A stretch of 64,000 nucleotides of DNA from Pseudomonas entomophila (GTDB taxonomy: Bacteria; Pseudomonadota; Gammaproteobacteria; Pseudomonadales; Pseudomonadaceae): positions 1-64,000 of the forward strand of contig NZ_JARGCS010000009.1 of assembly GCF_029193575.1 (NCBI RefSeq). The letters run 5' to 3'. Position 1 is the first letter of the stretch; every line of letters begins with the position of its first letter. The position numbers and the translations under genes were made by a program. Shown here piece after piece: positions 16,097-25,833 of this stretch. The notes beneath the pieces are model-generated. The model made no database searches. It worked only from the letters and a program-made list of their open reading frames with translations, and was not told the DNA's origin.

Positions 16097-18348
16097 CGCT
16101 TGAACAGCCCCTTGAGTGCTTCTTTGATTTCCGGGCTCACTTTGTCACCGAGTTTCTCATCGAGTTTTTCGTCGAGCTTGTCTTTCAGGCGGTTGCCGGC
16201 CAATTGCGCGGCGACCTTGCCCAGGCCGTCCTGGTCCAGGCGGCAGGCCTTGGCGCCCAGTTCCAGCGGGCCGCGGCAGCGCAGCGGCACGGCGACGCCG
16301 ACGTAGCGTTCGTTGACCTGGCAGGCCGGGTCGGGCATGGCGCGCTGGTCGCCTTCGACGATCACGCCGACGTTGTAGTCCATGCCCAGCACGCGCAGGT
16401 CGAGGTCGCCCTGGCCGTTGACGGTCAGGCCCGGGATGCGTGCCTTGAGGTCGGGGTTGCTGGCCACGCCGTTGCGCACCACCAGGCTGCCGCGCAGTTC
16501 CTGGAAGGGCGTGTCCTTGGCCCGTGGCTCGCCGCTGAGCTGCTTGCGGTTGAGGGTGGCGATGGCCTGGCACAGTTGCTGTTCGAGGTTGGCGTTGACC
16601 AGCACGCCATCGTTGATGGTGAAGCTGGCATTGCCGTTGAGGGTGTCGATCAGCGCTTTCTGGCTGTTGCCGGTGGCGGTCAGGTCGCTGGACAGCGTCA
16701 GCAGCCCCTTGACCGGCGGCGCCTGGTCGGGGCTTTCGCGCTTGATGAAGTGCTCCACCGGCACGCGGTTGATCTTGGTGTTGACGCCGATCTGCGGCAC
16801 GGCCGGGCGCACGTCGACGGTGCCCTTGGCCTCGAAGCTGCCGTTGTACAGGCCGCCGCGCAGGGTTTCCAGGGTCACCAGGCCGCCTTGGCCGTTGGCT
16901 TTGAGCTGGGCGTCGCTGATCGGCAGCTTGTCGAGGGTCAGGGCGCCGAAGGCCAGGTCGGCCTGCAGGTCGAGGGCGCGCAGGCGATCGACCGGCAGCA
17001 GCTTGTCGTTGCTCCAGGCCACCTGGGTGGGCGCGTTGGGCAGCGGCGAGGTGCCGGCGCCGACGGTGGCGCTGGCCTCCTGCTGCTTGACCTCGGCCTG
17101 GCGCGCGGCGGTGGCGCCCTTGGCCTCTTCGCTCTTGGCCGGCAGGTAGCGGTCGGCGTTGAACGTGTCGGCCTTCAGTTGCAGGCGCAGGGCTTGCTTG
17201 GCGAAGTCCTCGATGGCCACGCGGCCGCTGAAGGTGCTGTCGTCCAGCTTCACCGCCAGGTCCTCGAAGGCCAGGCTGTTCTGCGTGCCTTGCAGGCGGC
17301 TGACCAGCTCCAGCTTGCTGAACGCGGCGGGGTCGGCGGTGGCCGGCAGCGGGTGGCCGATGCCGTCGAGGAAGGTGCGCAGGTCGAACTGGGCGATGGA
17401 CAGCCCGGCGCTGAGCTGCGGCGCCTTGTCCAGGTCGCGCACGTTCAGCTCGCCGAGGGCGCGCAACTGGTTGGCGGAAACCTTCAGGCCAGTCCAGGAG
17501 GCGACGTTGGCCGCCAGGTCGACCATCACCTGGCCCTGGGCGGCGAAGGTCATGCTCTTGCCGGCCAGCGGCTCGCCCGAGGTTTCGCCGGACAGGCGCA
17601 TGTCTTCGAGGTTGTAGCGCTTGAGGCGGCGGTCGAAGCGCAGCTCGCCGGTCAGTTCGGTGCGCGCCTTGATGTTCGGCGCGCTGGCGCTGAGGAAAGC
17701 GCTGGCCTTGATCGGGATGTTCACCCCATCGTGCACCGCGCCGGTGCTCAGCTGGATGCTCTCGGCGCCATAGCTCTTGCCGCTCTGTTCATCGGTGAAC
17801 TGCACCCGCGCGTTGTTCACGGTCAGGCTGTCGATGTCGAGCTTGACCGCGCGCTCGCTGCCGGCCGGCGTGCCGCCCTCGGCGCTGGCCGGGGTAGCTG
17901 GCGCCTGGGTGGTGGCGGCCTGGGTGCCGGCGTTCGGCTCGGGCAGCGGCTTGCCGATGTCTTCCCAGTTGCCGTGGCCGTTGGCGTCGCGGGTCAGGGT
18001 CAGGTTCAGCCCTTCCACGCGCACGTCGCTCATCTGCACTTCGCGGCGCAGCAGCGGCAGCACGCGCACCGACAGGCCGAGCATCTGCAGGTCGGCGAAC
18101 GGCGCCTTGGGGTTGGCCAGGGTGGCGATGCTCGCCTCGTGCAGCTCCAGGCCCAGCCAGGGGAACAGGCTCCAGCCGATGTCGCCGTTGAGGGTCAGCT
18201 CGATGTGGGCCTTGTCGCGGGCCAGCTGGCGAATCTCGTCTTTGTAGTCGTTGGGATCGAAGAGGTGGGTCAGGGCGAAGCCCAGCGCCACGATGATCAG
18301 CAACAGCCCGAGCAGCCCCAGTCCCAGGATTTTGCCGAACGCTTTCAT
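16093..18348 (-). CDS. asmA: AsmA-family inner-membrane protein
   Basis: AsmA-like proteins are anchored in the inner membrane with a large periplasmic part, and are linked to outer-membrane assembly and phospholipid transport. 751 residues: N-terminal anchor (ILGLGLLGLLLIIVALGFAL), the AsmA N-terminal domain (LFDPNDYKDEIRQLARDKAH, LTLNGDIGWSLFPWLGLELH), a low-complexity Ala/Pro/Thr linker (about 140-165) and the AsmA C-terminal domain (VKGLLTLSSDLTATGNSQKA, LNGNASFTINDGVLVNANLE). First gene of the asmA-mutY-yggX operon. Confidence 0.9.
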   Translation of the reverse strand: MKAFGKILGLGLLGLLLIIVALGFALTHLFDPNDYKDEIRQLARDKAHIELTLNGDIGWSLFPWLGLELHEASIATLANPKAPFADLQMLGLSVRVLPLLRREVQMSDVRVEGLNLTLTRDANGHGNWEDIGKPLPEPNAGTQAATTQAPATPASAEGGTPAGSERAVKLDIDSLTVNNARVQFTDEQSGKSYGAESIQLSTGAVHDGVNIPIKASAFLSASAPNIKARTELTGELRFDRRLKRYNLEDMRLSGETSGEPLAGKSMTFAAQGQVMVDLAANVASWTGLKVSANQLRALGELNVRDLDKAPQLSAGLSIAQFDLRTFLDGIGHPLPATADPAAFSKLELVSRLQGTQNSLAFEDLAVKLDDSTFSGRVAIEDFAKQALRLQLKADTFNADRYLPAKSEEAKGATAARQAEVKQQEASATVGAGTSPLPNAPTQVAWSNDKLLPVDRLRALDLQADLAFGALTLDKLPISDAQLKANGQGGLVTLETLRGGLYNGSFEAKGTVDVRPAVPQIGVNTKINRVPVEHFIKRESPDQAPPVKGLLTLSSDLTATGNSQKALIDTLNGNASFTINDGVLVNANLEQQLCQAIATLNRKQLSGEPRAKDTPFQELRGSLVVRNGVASNPDLKARIPGLTVNGQGDLDLRVLGMDYNVGVIVEGDQRAMPDPACQVNERYVGVAVPLRCRGPLELGAKACRLDQDGLGKVAAQLAGNRLKDKLDEKLDEKLGDKVSPEIKEALKGLFKR

Positions 18349-18728
18349 GGGCGAGTCCTTGTAGTCCGATTTTTAAATTCAAGCGGCTGAGTATAGCGCC
18401 GCTGCCATGGCCTCTGCGTATCCGACAACAGATACAGAGCATTTCATTTGAGTGTGTGGATGCCTGCCACGGCACCCCCGGTTCGGGGTTCGACCCCGTG
18501 CAATGCGACAGTTCCGTCAAACGTTTGCGCTGGCACAAAAATATCAATGTCAGAGTGCTTTCATCGGGCTTGCCACCTGTTACTCTTGCGCCGTTCGGGG
18601 AGCATCGTGCGACGCATTGTCGCGGATGTTGCCGCAAACGGCCGGGCTTTTCCGGGGGAAAAGCCACATTCAGAGCCGGGTATTCAATCCACGAACGCCA
18701 GCCTACCTACAAATAAAGGAACGATCCC
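18349..18728 (+). other. Intergenic region upstream of the OFA transporter, with alternative hairpins
   Basis: A 380-base divergent region without a gene. At 18,476-18,498 CCCCG-gtt-CGGGG and CGGGG-ttcga-CCCCG share the middle CGGGG, so only one hairpin can form at a time; an outer stem CACGG/CCGTG (18,468-18,472 and 18,496-18,500) overlaps the second. This could be part of a leader for the gene at 18,729. Confidence 0.4.
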
Positions 18729-20387
18729 ATGAACAGCAACGTTGCGACAGGGATACCGGAACGCGTGCCCGGTTTCCTGTCCAAGGAACGCATCATCGCC
18801 CGCCCGGGCTTCAACCGCTGGCTGGTCCCGCCGGCGGCCCTGGCCATCCATTTGTGCATCGGCATGGCCTATGGCTTCTCGGTGTTCTGGCTGCCGCTGT
18901 CGCAAGCCATCGGCATCACCGCGCCGGTCGCCTGCTCGGCTGACGTGGGCTTCATCGCCCGCCTGTTCAGCGCCGAGTGCGACTGGCCGATCTCCATGTT
19001 GAGCTGGATCTACACCCTGTTCTTCGTCTTCCTCGGCTGCTCGGCCGCGGTGCTCGGCGGCTGGCTGGAACACGCCGGCCCGCGCAAGGCGGGCCTGGTG
19101 TCGGCGCTGTGCTGGTGCGGTGGCCTGCTGATCTCGGCGATCGGCGTGAAGACCCACCAACTGTGGCTGATGTGGCTGGGCTCCGGGGTCATCGGCGGTA
19201 TCGGCCTGGGCCTGGGCTACATCTCGCCGGTCTCGACCCTGATCAAGTGGTTCCCGGACAAGCGCGGCATGGCGACCGGCATGGCGATCATGGGCTTCGG
19301 TGGCGGCGCGATGGTTGGCGCACCCCTGGCCACCGCGCTGATGGGCCACTTCGCCAACGGCCAGGAAGTGGGCGTATGGCAGAGCTTCGTGGCCATGGCG
19401 GCGATCTACTTCGTGTTCATGACCGCCGGCGCCCTGGCCTACCGCGTGCCGCCGACCGGTTGGAAGCCTGAAGGCTGGACCGCCCCGGCGAAGAAGGCCA
19501 ACACCATGGTCACCGACCGCCACGTGCACGTCAGCGTTGCGTGGAAAACCCCGCAGTTCGCGCTGATCTGGTTGGTACTGTGCCTGAACGTGTCGGCAGG
19601 TATCGGCATTCTCGGCATGGCCTCGCCGCTGCTGCAGGAAGTCTTCGCCGGCAAGCTGCTGGGCAACGGCCTGAGCTTCAGCGAGCTGAACAGCGCGCAG
19701 CTGGCGCAGATCGCCGCCATCGCCGCGGGCTTCACCGGCCTGCTGAGCCTGTTCAACATCGGCGGTCGCTTCTTCTGGGCGTCGTTTTCCGACTACATCG
19801 GCCGCAAGAACACCTACTTCGCCTTCTTCGCCCTGGGCGTCGGCCTCTACAGCCTGGTGCCGAACCTCGGCCACCTGGGCAACGTGGCGCTGTTCGTGGC
19901 GGCGTTCTGCGTCATCCTGTCGATGTACGGCGGTGGTTTCGCCACTGTGCCGGCGTACCTGGCCGACCTGTTCGGCACGCAGATGGTCGGTGCCATCCAC
20001 GGTCGCCTGCTGACCGCCTGGGCGGCGGCGGGCGTGCTCGGCCCGGTGCTGATCACCTACCTGCGCGAGTCGCAGCTGGCGGCGGGCGTGGCGCGCGCGG
20101 CGGCCTACGACATGACCCTGTACATCCTCGCCGGCCTGCTGGTGCTGGGCTTCATCTGCAACGCGCTGGTGCGCCCGGTGGCCGACAAGTACTTCATGAC
20201 CGATGAAGAGCTGGCCGCCGAGCGCGCGCTGAGCCACGACAAAGGCGCCGATGGCGCCCGTTCGCTGGAATGGCACGCCGCGCCGGGCAGCCTGCCGCTG
20301 GTGCTGCTGGCCTGGGCGGTGGTGGTGATTCCGCTGGCCTGGGGGGTGTGGATCACCCTGCAGAAGACCGCGGTGCTGTTCCATTGA
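18729..20387 (+). CDS. MFS transporter, oxalate/formate antiporter (OFA) family
   Basis: Inner-membrane transporter of the major facilitator superfamily, probably for a small carboxylate. 552 residues with about 12-14 membrane segments. OFA-type features are the N-terminus RPGFNRWLVPPAALAIHLCI followed by GMAYGFSVFWLPLS, the loop LGYISPVSTLIKWFPDKRGM, and GRFFWASFSDYIGRKNTYFA in the second half. It is longer than the usual 400-450 residues because of a loop between helices 1 and 2 and a C-terminal extension with two extra helices. AAAGGA precedes the ATG. Substrate unknown. Confidence 0.85.
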   Translation: MNSNVATGIPERVPGFLSKERIIARPGFNRWLVPPAALAIHLCIGMAYGFSVFWLPLSQAIGITAPVACSADVGFIARLFSAECDWPISMLSWIYTLFFVFLGCSAAVLGGWLEHAGPRKAGLVSALCWCGGLLISAIGVKTHQLWLMWLGSGVIGGIGLGLGYISPVSTLIKWFPDKRGMATGMAIMGFGGGAMVGAPLATALMGHFANGQEVGVWQSFVAMAAIYFVFMTAGALAYRVPPTGWKPEGWTAPAKKANTMVTDRHVHVSVAWKTPQFALIWLVLCLNVSAGIGILGMASPLLQEVFAGKLLGNGLSFSELNSAQLAQIAAIAAGFTGLLSLFNIGGRFFWASFSDYIGRKNTYFAFFALGVGLYSLVPNLGHLGNVALFVAAFCVILSMYGGGFATVPAYLADLFGTQMVGAIHGRLLTAWAAAGVLGPVLITYLRESQLAAGVARAAAYDMTLYILAGLLVLGFICNALVRPVADKYFMTDEELAAERALSHDKGADGARSLEWHAAPGSLPLVLLAWAVVVIPLAWGVWITLQKTAVLFH

Positions 20388-20423
20388 TGGCTGATACAGC
20401 CGGCTGATTGGCTGGCTGTGATG

Positions 20424-20511
20424 GCCCTGTCGCGGGGCGAGCCTGCTGCTACGAGTACTGCGCTGTGTGAAAACGGCGGGGTATTTGCGGGAGCGGGCTC
20501 GCCCCGCGATG
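20424..20511. repeat. REP pair, inverted
   Basis: tcgcggggcgagcctgctg and gagcgggctcgccccgcgat face each other in the gap before hisB. Confidence 0.85.
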
Positions 20512-20608
20512 CATTTGCCCGCCTGCCACACGTCATCCGCGTTTCAAGCCGGCGCGTCTTGGGCCTATAATGGAGCCCTTTTCGCCCAATGATTTTGCGG
20601 AGCTGGTG

Positions 20609-21202
20609 ATGGTCGAACGTAAGGCTTCCGTCGAGCGCAACACCCTGGAAACCCAGGTGAAGGCCTCGATCAACCTCGATGGCAGTGGCAAGGCCCGATT
20701 CGATATCGGTGTGCCTTTCCTCGAACACATGCTCGACCAGATCGCCCGGCACGGGCTGATCGATCTGGACATCGAATGCAAGGGTGACCTGCATATCGAC
20801 GATCACCACACCGTGGAAGACGTCGGTATCACCCTCGGCCAGGCATTCGCCCAGGCCATCGGCGACAAGAAAGGCATCTTCCGCTACGGCCACGCCTATG
20901 TGCCGCTGGACGAAGCGCTGTCGCGCGTGGTCATCGACTTCTCCGGCCGCCCAGGCCTGCAGATGCATGTGCCGTACACCCGCGCCTCGGTCGGCGGCTT
21001 CGACGTCGACCTGTTCCAGGAGTTCTTCCAGGGCTTCGTCAACCACGCCCTGGTGACCCTGCACATCGACAACCTGCGCGGCCACAACACCCACCACCAG
21101 ATCGAAACCGTGTTCAAGGCCTTCGGCCGCGCCCTGCGCATGGCCGTCACGCTCGACGAGCGCATGGCCGGGCAGATGCCGTCGACCAAGGGATGCCTGT
21201 AA
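20609..21202 (+). CDS. hisB: Imidazoleglycerol-phosphate dehydratase HisB
   Basis: Dehydrates imidazoleglycerol phosphate to imidazoleacetol phosphate in histidine synthesis (cytoplasm). 197 residues, the single-domain form usual in Pseudomonas. Metal-binding His clusters are [11 protein letters not shown] and [24 protein letters not shown] is the family N-terminal motif. The start [14 protein letters not shown] follows GCGGAG; an in-frame ATG at 20570 has no ribosome site. The stop overlaps the hisH start (TAATG), opening the his operon. Confidence 0.97.
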   Translation: MVERKASVERNTLETQVKASINLDGSGKARFDIGVPFLEHMLDQIARHGLIDLDIECKGDLHIDDHHTVEDVGITLGQAFAQAIGDKKGIFRYGHAYVPLDEALSRVVIDFSGRPGLQMHVPYTRASVGGFDVDLFQEFFQGFVNHALVTLHIDNLRGHNTHHQIETVFKAFGRALRMAVTLDERMAGQMPSTKGCL

Positions 21203-21840
21203 TGCAGACAGTCGCCGTAATCGACTATGGCATGGGCAACCTGCACTCGGTGGCCAAGGCGCTGGAGCACGTGGGCGCTGGCAAGGTGCTGGTCACCAGC
21301 GACGCGGCGGTGATCCGCGAAGCCGACCGCGTGGTGTTCCCCGGGGTGGGCGCGATCCGCGACTGCATGGGCGAGATCCGCCGCCTGGGCTTCGACAGCC
21401 TGGTGCGTGAAGTCAGCCAGGACCGCCCGTTCCTCGGCATCTGCGTCGGCATGCAGGCGCTGCTCGAGCGCAGCGAAGAGAACGACGGCGTCGACTGCAT
21501 CGGCCTGTTCCCCGGCCAGGTGCGGTTCTTCGGCAAGGGCCTGGAGGAAGACGGCGAGCACCTGAAGGTGCCGCACATGGGCTGGAACGAAGTCAGCCAG
21601 TCCGTCGACCACCCGCTGTGGCACGACATCCCGCAGCAGGCGCGTTTCTACTTCGTGCACAGCTACTACATCGAGGCCGGCAAGCCGGGCCAGGTGGTCG
21701 GTCGCGGCCACTACGGCGTCGACTTCGCCGCCGCGCTGGCCGAGGGCTCGCGCTTCGCCGTGCAATTCCACCCGGAAAAGAGCCACACCCACGGCCTGCA
21801 ACTGCTGCAGAACTTCATCGCCTGGGACGGGCGCTGGTAA
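21202..21840 (+). CDS. hisH: Imidazole glycerol phosphate synthase, glutaminase subunit HisH
   Basis: Supplies ammonia from glutamine to HisF. 212 residues, class I glutamine amidotransferase: nucleophile Cys in [12 protein letters not shown], catalytic His and Glu in VQFHPEKSH. The start [17 protein letters not shown] overlaps the hisB stop by one base. DUF2164, hisA and hisF follow. Confidence 0.97.
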   Translation: MQTVAVIDYGMGNLHSVAKALEHVGAGKVLVTSDAAVIREADRVVFPGVGAIRDCMGEIRRLGFDSLVREVSQDRPFLGICVGMQALLERSEENDGVDCIGLFPGQVRFFGKGLEEDGEHLKVPHMGWNEVSQSVDHPLWHDIPQQARFYFVHSYYIEAGKPGQVVGRGHYGVDFAAALAEGSRFAVQFHPEKSHTHGLQLLQNFIAWDGRW

Positions 21841-22101
21841 ATGAGCCGGTCGCGGAACAAGGCCCCGATCATCACCCTGGCCCCGGAGCAGGAGCGCGAG
21901 GCGCTCGACACCCTCAAGCGTTTCCTCGAGGACCGCTTCGAGCTGCAGCTGGGGTCGTTCGAGGTGGCCGAGGTCCTCGACCTGTTCAGCAAGGAAATAG
22001 CACCCCACTACTACAACAGGGCGATTGCCGATGTTCAGCTGCACCTCAAGGAGCGGTTCGAGAGCATCGAAAGCGACCTGTGGGCGTTAGAGAAGCCCTG
22101 A
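21841..22101 (+). CDS. DUF2164 family protein within the his operon
   Basis: An 86-residue acidic helical protein (PEQEREALDTLKRFLEDRFE, FSKEIAPHYYNRAIADVQLH) of the DUF2164 family, function unknown. The ATG follows the hisH stop with no gap, so it is translated with hisH. The gene sits at this place in other Pseudomonas too, which suggests co-regulation with histidine synthesis or simply a stable insertion. No catalytic motif seen. Confidence 0.85.
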   Translation: MSRSRNKAPIITLAPEQEREALDTLKRFLEDRFELQLGSFEVAEVLDLFSKEIAPHYYNRAIADVQLHLKERFESIESDLWALEKP

Positions 22102-22128
22102 ACTCCAACGATTAGACAGGTTCCCAAG

Positions 22129-22866
22129 ATGCTGATTATCCCCGCTATCGATCTCAAGGACGGTGCCTGCGTGCGCCTGCGCCAAGGCCGCATGGAAGAC
22201 TCCACGGTGTTTTCCGACGACCCGGTGAGCATGGCCGCCAAATGGGTCGAGGGTGGCTGCCGTCGCCTGCATCTGGTCGACCTCAACGGCGCCTTCGAAG
22301 GCCAGCCGGTCAACGGTGAAGTGGTCACCGCCATCGCCAAGCGCTACCCGCACCTGCCGATCCAGATCGGCGGCGGCATCCGTTCGCTGGAAACCATCGA
22401 GCACTACGTCAAGGCCGGCGTCAGCTACGTGATCATCGGCACCAAGGCGGTCAAGCAGCCGGAGTTCGTCGCCGAGGCGTGCAAGGCCTTCCCGGGCAAG
22501 GTCATCGTCGGCCTGGATGCGAAAGACGGCTTCGTCGCCACCGACGGCTGGGCGGAAGTCAGCTCGGTGCAGGTCATCGACCTGGCCAAGCGTTTCGAGG
22601 CCGATGGCGTCTCGGCGATCGTCTACACCGACATCGCCAAGGACGGCATGATGCAGGGCTGCAACGTGCCCTTCACCAAGGCCCTGGCCGAAGCCACGTC
22701 GATCCCGGTGATCGCCTCCGGCGGCATCCACAACCTGGGCGACATCAAGGCCCTGCTGGACGCCAAGGCCCCGGGCATCATCGGCGCCATCACCGGCCGT
22801 GCCATCTACGAAGGCACCCTCGACGTCGCCGAGGCCCAGGCCTTCTGCGACAACTACCAAGGCTGA
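22129..22866 (+). CDS. hisA: ProFAR isomerase HisA
   Basis: Isomerises the aminoaldose ProFAR to the aminoketose PRFAR, the fourth step of histidine synthesis. 245 residues, a (beta-alpha)8 barrel with the two-half symmetry it shares with HisF. The catalytic Asp is in [14 protein letters not shown]; phosphate-binding turns are [11 protein letters not shown] and [25 protein letters not shown] carries the second acidic residue. hisF follows after 10 bases. Confidence 0.97.
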   Translation: MLIIPAIDLKDGACVRLRQGRMEDSTVFSDDPVSMAAKWVEGGCRRLHLVDLNGAFEGQPVNGEVVTAIAKRYPHLPIQIGGGIRSLETIEHYVKAGVSYVIIGTKAVKQPEFVAEACKAFPGKVIVGLDAKDGFVATDGWAEVSSVQVIDLAKRFEADGVSAIVYTDIAKDGMMQGCNVPFTKALAEATSIPVIASGGIHNLGDIKALLDAKAPGIIGAITGRAIYEGTLDVAEAQAFCDNYQG

Positions 22867-22876
22867 GGACCGACAC

Positions 22877-23647
22877 ATGGCACTGGCCAAGCGCATCATC
22901 CCTTGCCTGGACGTGGACAACGGCCGGGTGGTCAAGGGCGTCAAGTTCGAGAACATCCGCGATGCCGGCGACCCGGTGGAAATCGCCCGTCGCTACGATG
23001 AGCAGGGTGCCGACGAGATCACCTTCCTCGACATCACCGCGAGCGTCGATGGCCGTGACACCACCCTGCATACCGTCGAGCGCATGGCCAGCCAGGTGTT
23101 CATCCCGCTGACCGTGGGCGGTGGCGTGCGCACCGTGCAAGACATCCGCAACCTGCTCAACGCCGGCGCCGACAAGGTCTCGATCAACACGGCCGCGGTG
23201 TTCAACCCGGAGTTCGTGGGTGAGGCGGCGCAGCGCTTCGGTTCGCAGTGCATCGTCGTGGCCATCGACGCGAAGAAGGTGTCCGGCCCGGGCGAGGCGC
23301 CGCGCTGGGAGATCTTCACCCATGGCGGGCGCAAGCCGACTGGCTTGGACGCCGTGGAGTGGGCGAAGAAGATGGAAGGCCTGGGGGCGGGGGAGATCCT
23401 GCTGACCAGCATGGACCAGGACGGCATGAAGAGCGGTTTCGACCTGGGCGTGACCCGGGCGATCAGCGATGCGCTGGGGATTCCGGTGATCGCCTCCGGG
23501 GGCGTGGGCAACCTGCAGCACCTGGCCGACGGGATTCTGGAAGGGCATGCCAGCGCGGTGTTGGCGGCGAGCATCTTCCACTTCGGCGAGTACACCGTGC
23601 CGGAGGCCAAGGCCTACATGGCGTCGCGTGGGATCGTGGTGCGCTGA
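22877..23647 (+). CDS. hisF: Imidazole glycerol phosphate synthase, cyclase subunit HisF
   Basis: Uses ammonia from HisH to convert PRFAR to imidazoleglycerol phosphate and AICAR. 256 residues, a (beta-alpha)8 barrel. The catalytic Asp lies in [15 protein letters not shown] and the second in [15 protein letters not shown]; phosphate sites are [12 protein letters not shown] and [12 protein letters not shown]. Last gene of the operon; the REP pair downstream probably ends transcription against the convergent cbc operon. Confidence 0.97.
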   Translation: MALAKRIIPCLDVDNGRVVKGVKFENIRDAGDPVEIARRYDEQGADEITFLDITASVDGRDTTLHTVERMASQVFIPLTVGGGVRTVQDIRNLLNAGADKVSINTAAVFNPEFVGEAAQRFGSQCIVVAIDAKKVSGPGEAPRWEIFTHGGRKPTGLDAVEWAKKMEGLGAGEILLTSMDQDGMKSGFDLGVTRAISDALGIPVIASGGVGNLQHLADGILEGHASAVLAASIFHFGEYTVPEAKAYMASRGIVVR

Positions 23648-23676
23648 TTCAGCGAAGGGGGCTGCGTTGCAGCCCA

Positions 23677-23734
23677 ATCGCGGGGCAAGCCCGCTCCTAC
23701 CTGGACCGTGTAGGAGCGGGCTTGCCCCGCGATG
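23677..23734. repeat. REP pair, inverted, between convergent operons
   Basis: atcgcggggcaagcccgctcc and ggagcgggcttgccccgcgat form a long hairpin ending 4 bases before the cbcV stop. It is the only candidate terminator for hisF and cbcV. Confidence 0.88.
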
Positions 23735-23737
23735 GTT

Positions 23738-24916
23738 TCAACCGTGGTTCTTGCCGAGCAAGGCGTGATACAGCTCGGTATCGCCGAGAATCCCCACCAC
23801 CTTGTCGTTGTCCTGCAGCACCAGCTTGTGGCCGGTCTGGTAGCGGATCTGCAGCGCTTCGCGCATGCCGATGTCGGCGTTCACCAGGGTCGGCAGGCGG
23901 CCCAGGCTCTCCACGTCCTGCCCCGGCGCCCAGGCTTGCAGGTCCAGGCCATTCTGGCCCTGGCGCGCGCGCTTGATCGAGTTGCCTTCGCCCAGGTCCA
24001 GCCAGGAGTCGCCGCCGGGGTCGAGGCACACCGAGCCGTTGATGCGCTTGCAGTTGTCCAGGCTGCGCATCAGGCTGCGGCCGCACAGCACGTTGAGCGG
24101 GTTGGTGTGGGCGACGAAGGTACGCACGTACTCGTCGGCCGGGTTGAGCACGATCTCCTCGGGCTTGCTGTACTGGATGATCCGCCCGTCCTTCATGATG
24201 GCGATGCGGCTACCCAGCTTCAGGGCTTCGTCCAGGTCGTGGCTGACGAATACGATGGTCTTGCTCAGCTTGCGTTGCAGCTCCAGCAGCTCGTCCTGCA
24301 AGCCTTGGCGGATCAGCGGGTCGAGGGCCGAGAACGGTTCGTCCATCAGCAGGATGTCGGCGTCCATCGCCAGCGCCCGGGCCAGGCCCACGCGCTGCTG
24401 CATGCCGCCGGAAAGCTCGTCGGGCTTCTTGTTGCGCCACTGGGTCAGGCCCACCAGCTCCAGCTTCTCGTCCACCAGCTTGCGCCGCTCCTTCTCGGGG
24501 CGGCCCTGCATCTCCAGGCCGAAGCTGATGTTCTCGCGCACGGTCAGCCAGGGCATCAGGGCGAACTTCTGGAACACCATGGCGATGCGCTTGGTGCGCA
24601 TCATCTTCAACTCCGCCGGGGTGCAGTGGGCGACGTCGATGTCCTTGCCTTCATGCTCGATGAACAGCTTGCCGCGGCTGACGGTGTTGAGGCCGTTGAT
24701 GCAGCGCAACAGGCTCGACTTGCCCGAACCGGACAAGCCCATCAGCACGCAGATCTCGCCCTTGTTGATCTCCAGGTTGGCCTTCTCGACCCCGACCACC
24801 AGGCCGGTCTTCTTGAGGATCTGCTCGCGGGTCTGGCCCTGGTCGAGCAGGGCCAGGGCCTCGCGCGGCTTGTTGGAGAAGATGACGTCGACATCTTCGA
24901 AGCGAATGATGCTCAT
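23738..24916 (-). CDS. cbcV: Choline/betaine/carnitine ABC transporter ATPase CbcV
   Basis: ATPase of the quaternary-amine importer. 392 residues: Walker A GLSGSGKSSLL, Q loop VFQKFALMPWL, signature LSGGMQQRVGLARAL, Walker B ILLMDEP and switch His in VFVSHDLDEA. The C-terminal part (PTLVNADIGMREALQIRYQT...) resembles the CBS region of OpuA/ProV ATPases, which senses ionic strength in relatives. The ATG overlaps the cbcW stop by 4 bases. In P. aeruginosa the CbcWV core serves several binding proteins (CbcX, CaiX, BetX); CaiX is encoded at 33,355. Confidence 0.93.
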   Translation of the reverse strand: MSIIRFEDVDVIFSNKPREALALLDQGQTREQILKKTGLVVGVEKANLEINKGEICVLMGLSGSGKSSLLRCINGLNTVSRGKLFIEHEGKDIDVAHCTPAELKMMRTKRIAMVFQKFALMPWLTVRENISFGLEMQGRPEKERRKLVDEKLELVGLTQWRNKKPDELSGGMQQRVGLARALAMDADILLMDEPFSALDPLIRQGLQDELLELQRKLSKTIVFVSHDLDEALKLGSRIAIMKDGRIIQYSKPEEIVLNPADEYVRTFVAHTNPLNVLCGRSLMRSLDNCKRINGSVCLDPGGDSWLDLGEGNSIKRARQGQNGLDLQAWAPGQDVESLGRLPTLVNADIGMREALQIRYQTGHKLVLQDNDKVVGILGDTELYHALLGKNHG

Positions 24917-25758
24917 GCCTCACCCCTTACCGGCAGTTCCGGTTGCTTGCAGATACGGTCGAGCATGATCGCCAGCAGCACGATCGCCAGGCCTGCCTCG
25001 AAGCCCAGGGAGATGTCGGCGGTGTTCAGTGCGTTGACCACGGGTTTGCCCAGGCCGTCGGCGCCCACCAGGGCGGCGATCACCACCATCGACAGCGACA
25101 GCATGATGCATTGGGTGACGCCCGCGGCGATGCTCGGCATGGCGTGGGGCAGTTCGATGCGTGTCAGCAGCTGGCGGCGCGAGCAGCCGAAGGCCTTGCC
25201 GGCGTCGAGCAGCTCCTGCGGCACGTCGCAGATGCCCAGGTAGGTGAGGCGGATCGGCGCGGCGATGGCGAACACCACGGTGGAGATCAGCCCCGGCACC
25301 ACACCCAGGCCGAACAGGGTCAGGGTGGGGATCAGGTAGACGAAGGTGGGGACCGTCTGCATCAGGTCCAGCACCGGGCGCATGCCGGTGTAGAACATCG
25401 GCTTGTGCGCGGCGACGATGCCCAGCGGCACGCCGATGGCCACGCAGACCACGGTGGCGAAGGTCACTTGCGCGAGGGTTTCCATGGTTTCCTGCCAGTA
25501 CCCCAGGTTGAGGATCAGCAGGAACGACAAGGCGACGAATACGGTGAGCGCCCACTTGCGCTGGATCAGGTGCGCGAGGGCGGCGAACAGGGCGACGAGC
25601 ACGAAGGGGTTGAACCAGGTCAACGCACTGGTGACGCCATGGATCATGAATTCCAGGGCCTGTGCGATGGCGTCGAAGTAGCTGGCGCCGTTCTGGGTCA
25701 ACCATTCGACGAATGAGGCGATGTACTGCCCCAGGGGTATTTTCTGATCGATAAGCAT
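24913..25758 (-). CDS. cbcW: Choline/betaine/carnitine ABC transporter permease CbcW
   Basis: Membrane channel subunit, 281 residues with six or so hydrophobic segments. The ATPase-docking EAA loop reads ELLDAGKAFGCSRRQLLTRI, followed by ELPHAMPSIAAGVTQ. The segment PVLDLMQTVPTFVYLIPTLT is typical of OpuAB/ProW permeases. It acts as a homodimer in relatives. It lies between cbcX (75 bases upstream) and cbcV (4-base overlap). Confidence 0.93.
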   Translation of the reverse strand: MLIDQKIPLGQYIASFVEWLTQNGASYFDAIAQALEFMIHGVTSALTWFNPFVLVALFAALAHLIQRKWALTVFVALSFLLILNLGYWQETMETLAQVTFATVVCVAIGVPLGIVAAHKPMFYTGMRPVLDLMQTVPTFVYLIPTLTLFGLGVVPGLISTVVFAIAAPIRLTYLGICDVPQELLDAGKAFGCSRRQLLTRIELPHAMPSIAAGVTQCIMLSLSMVVIAALVGADGLGKPVVNALNTADISLGFEAGLAIVLLAIMLDRICKQPELPVRGEA

Positions 25759-25833
25759 GATAGCGAGCTTCCACCTGCGAGATTGGAATCAGTCCGGGGC
25801 GGGCACGGTCCCGCCCCGAGGTAGTGCCTACAG

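Noticed and set aside
16204..18390. 728-codon open frame opposite asmA, and similar ones opposite the methyltransferase (5,861-7,858) and dgcB (39,961-41,895)
   Set aside because: All are shadows of well-supported genes in GC-rich DNA; no start signals and no recognisable motifs.
18470..18505. tRNA-like T arm (GGGGTTCGACCCC) upstream of the OFA transporter
   Set aside because: No acceptor, D or anticodon arm surrounds it; a coincidental hairpin.
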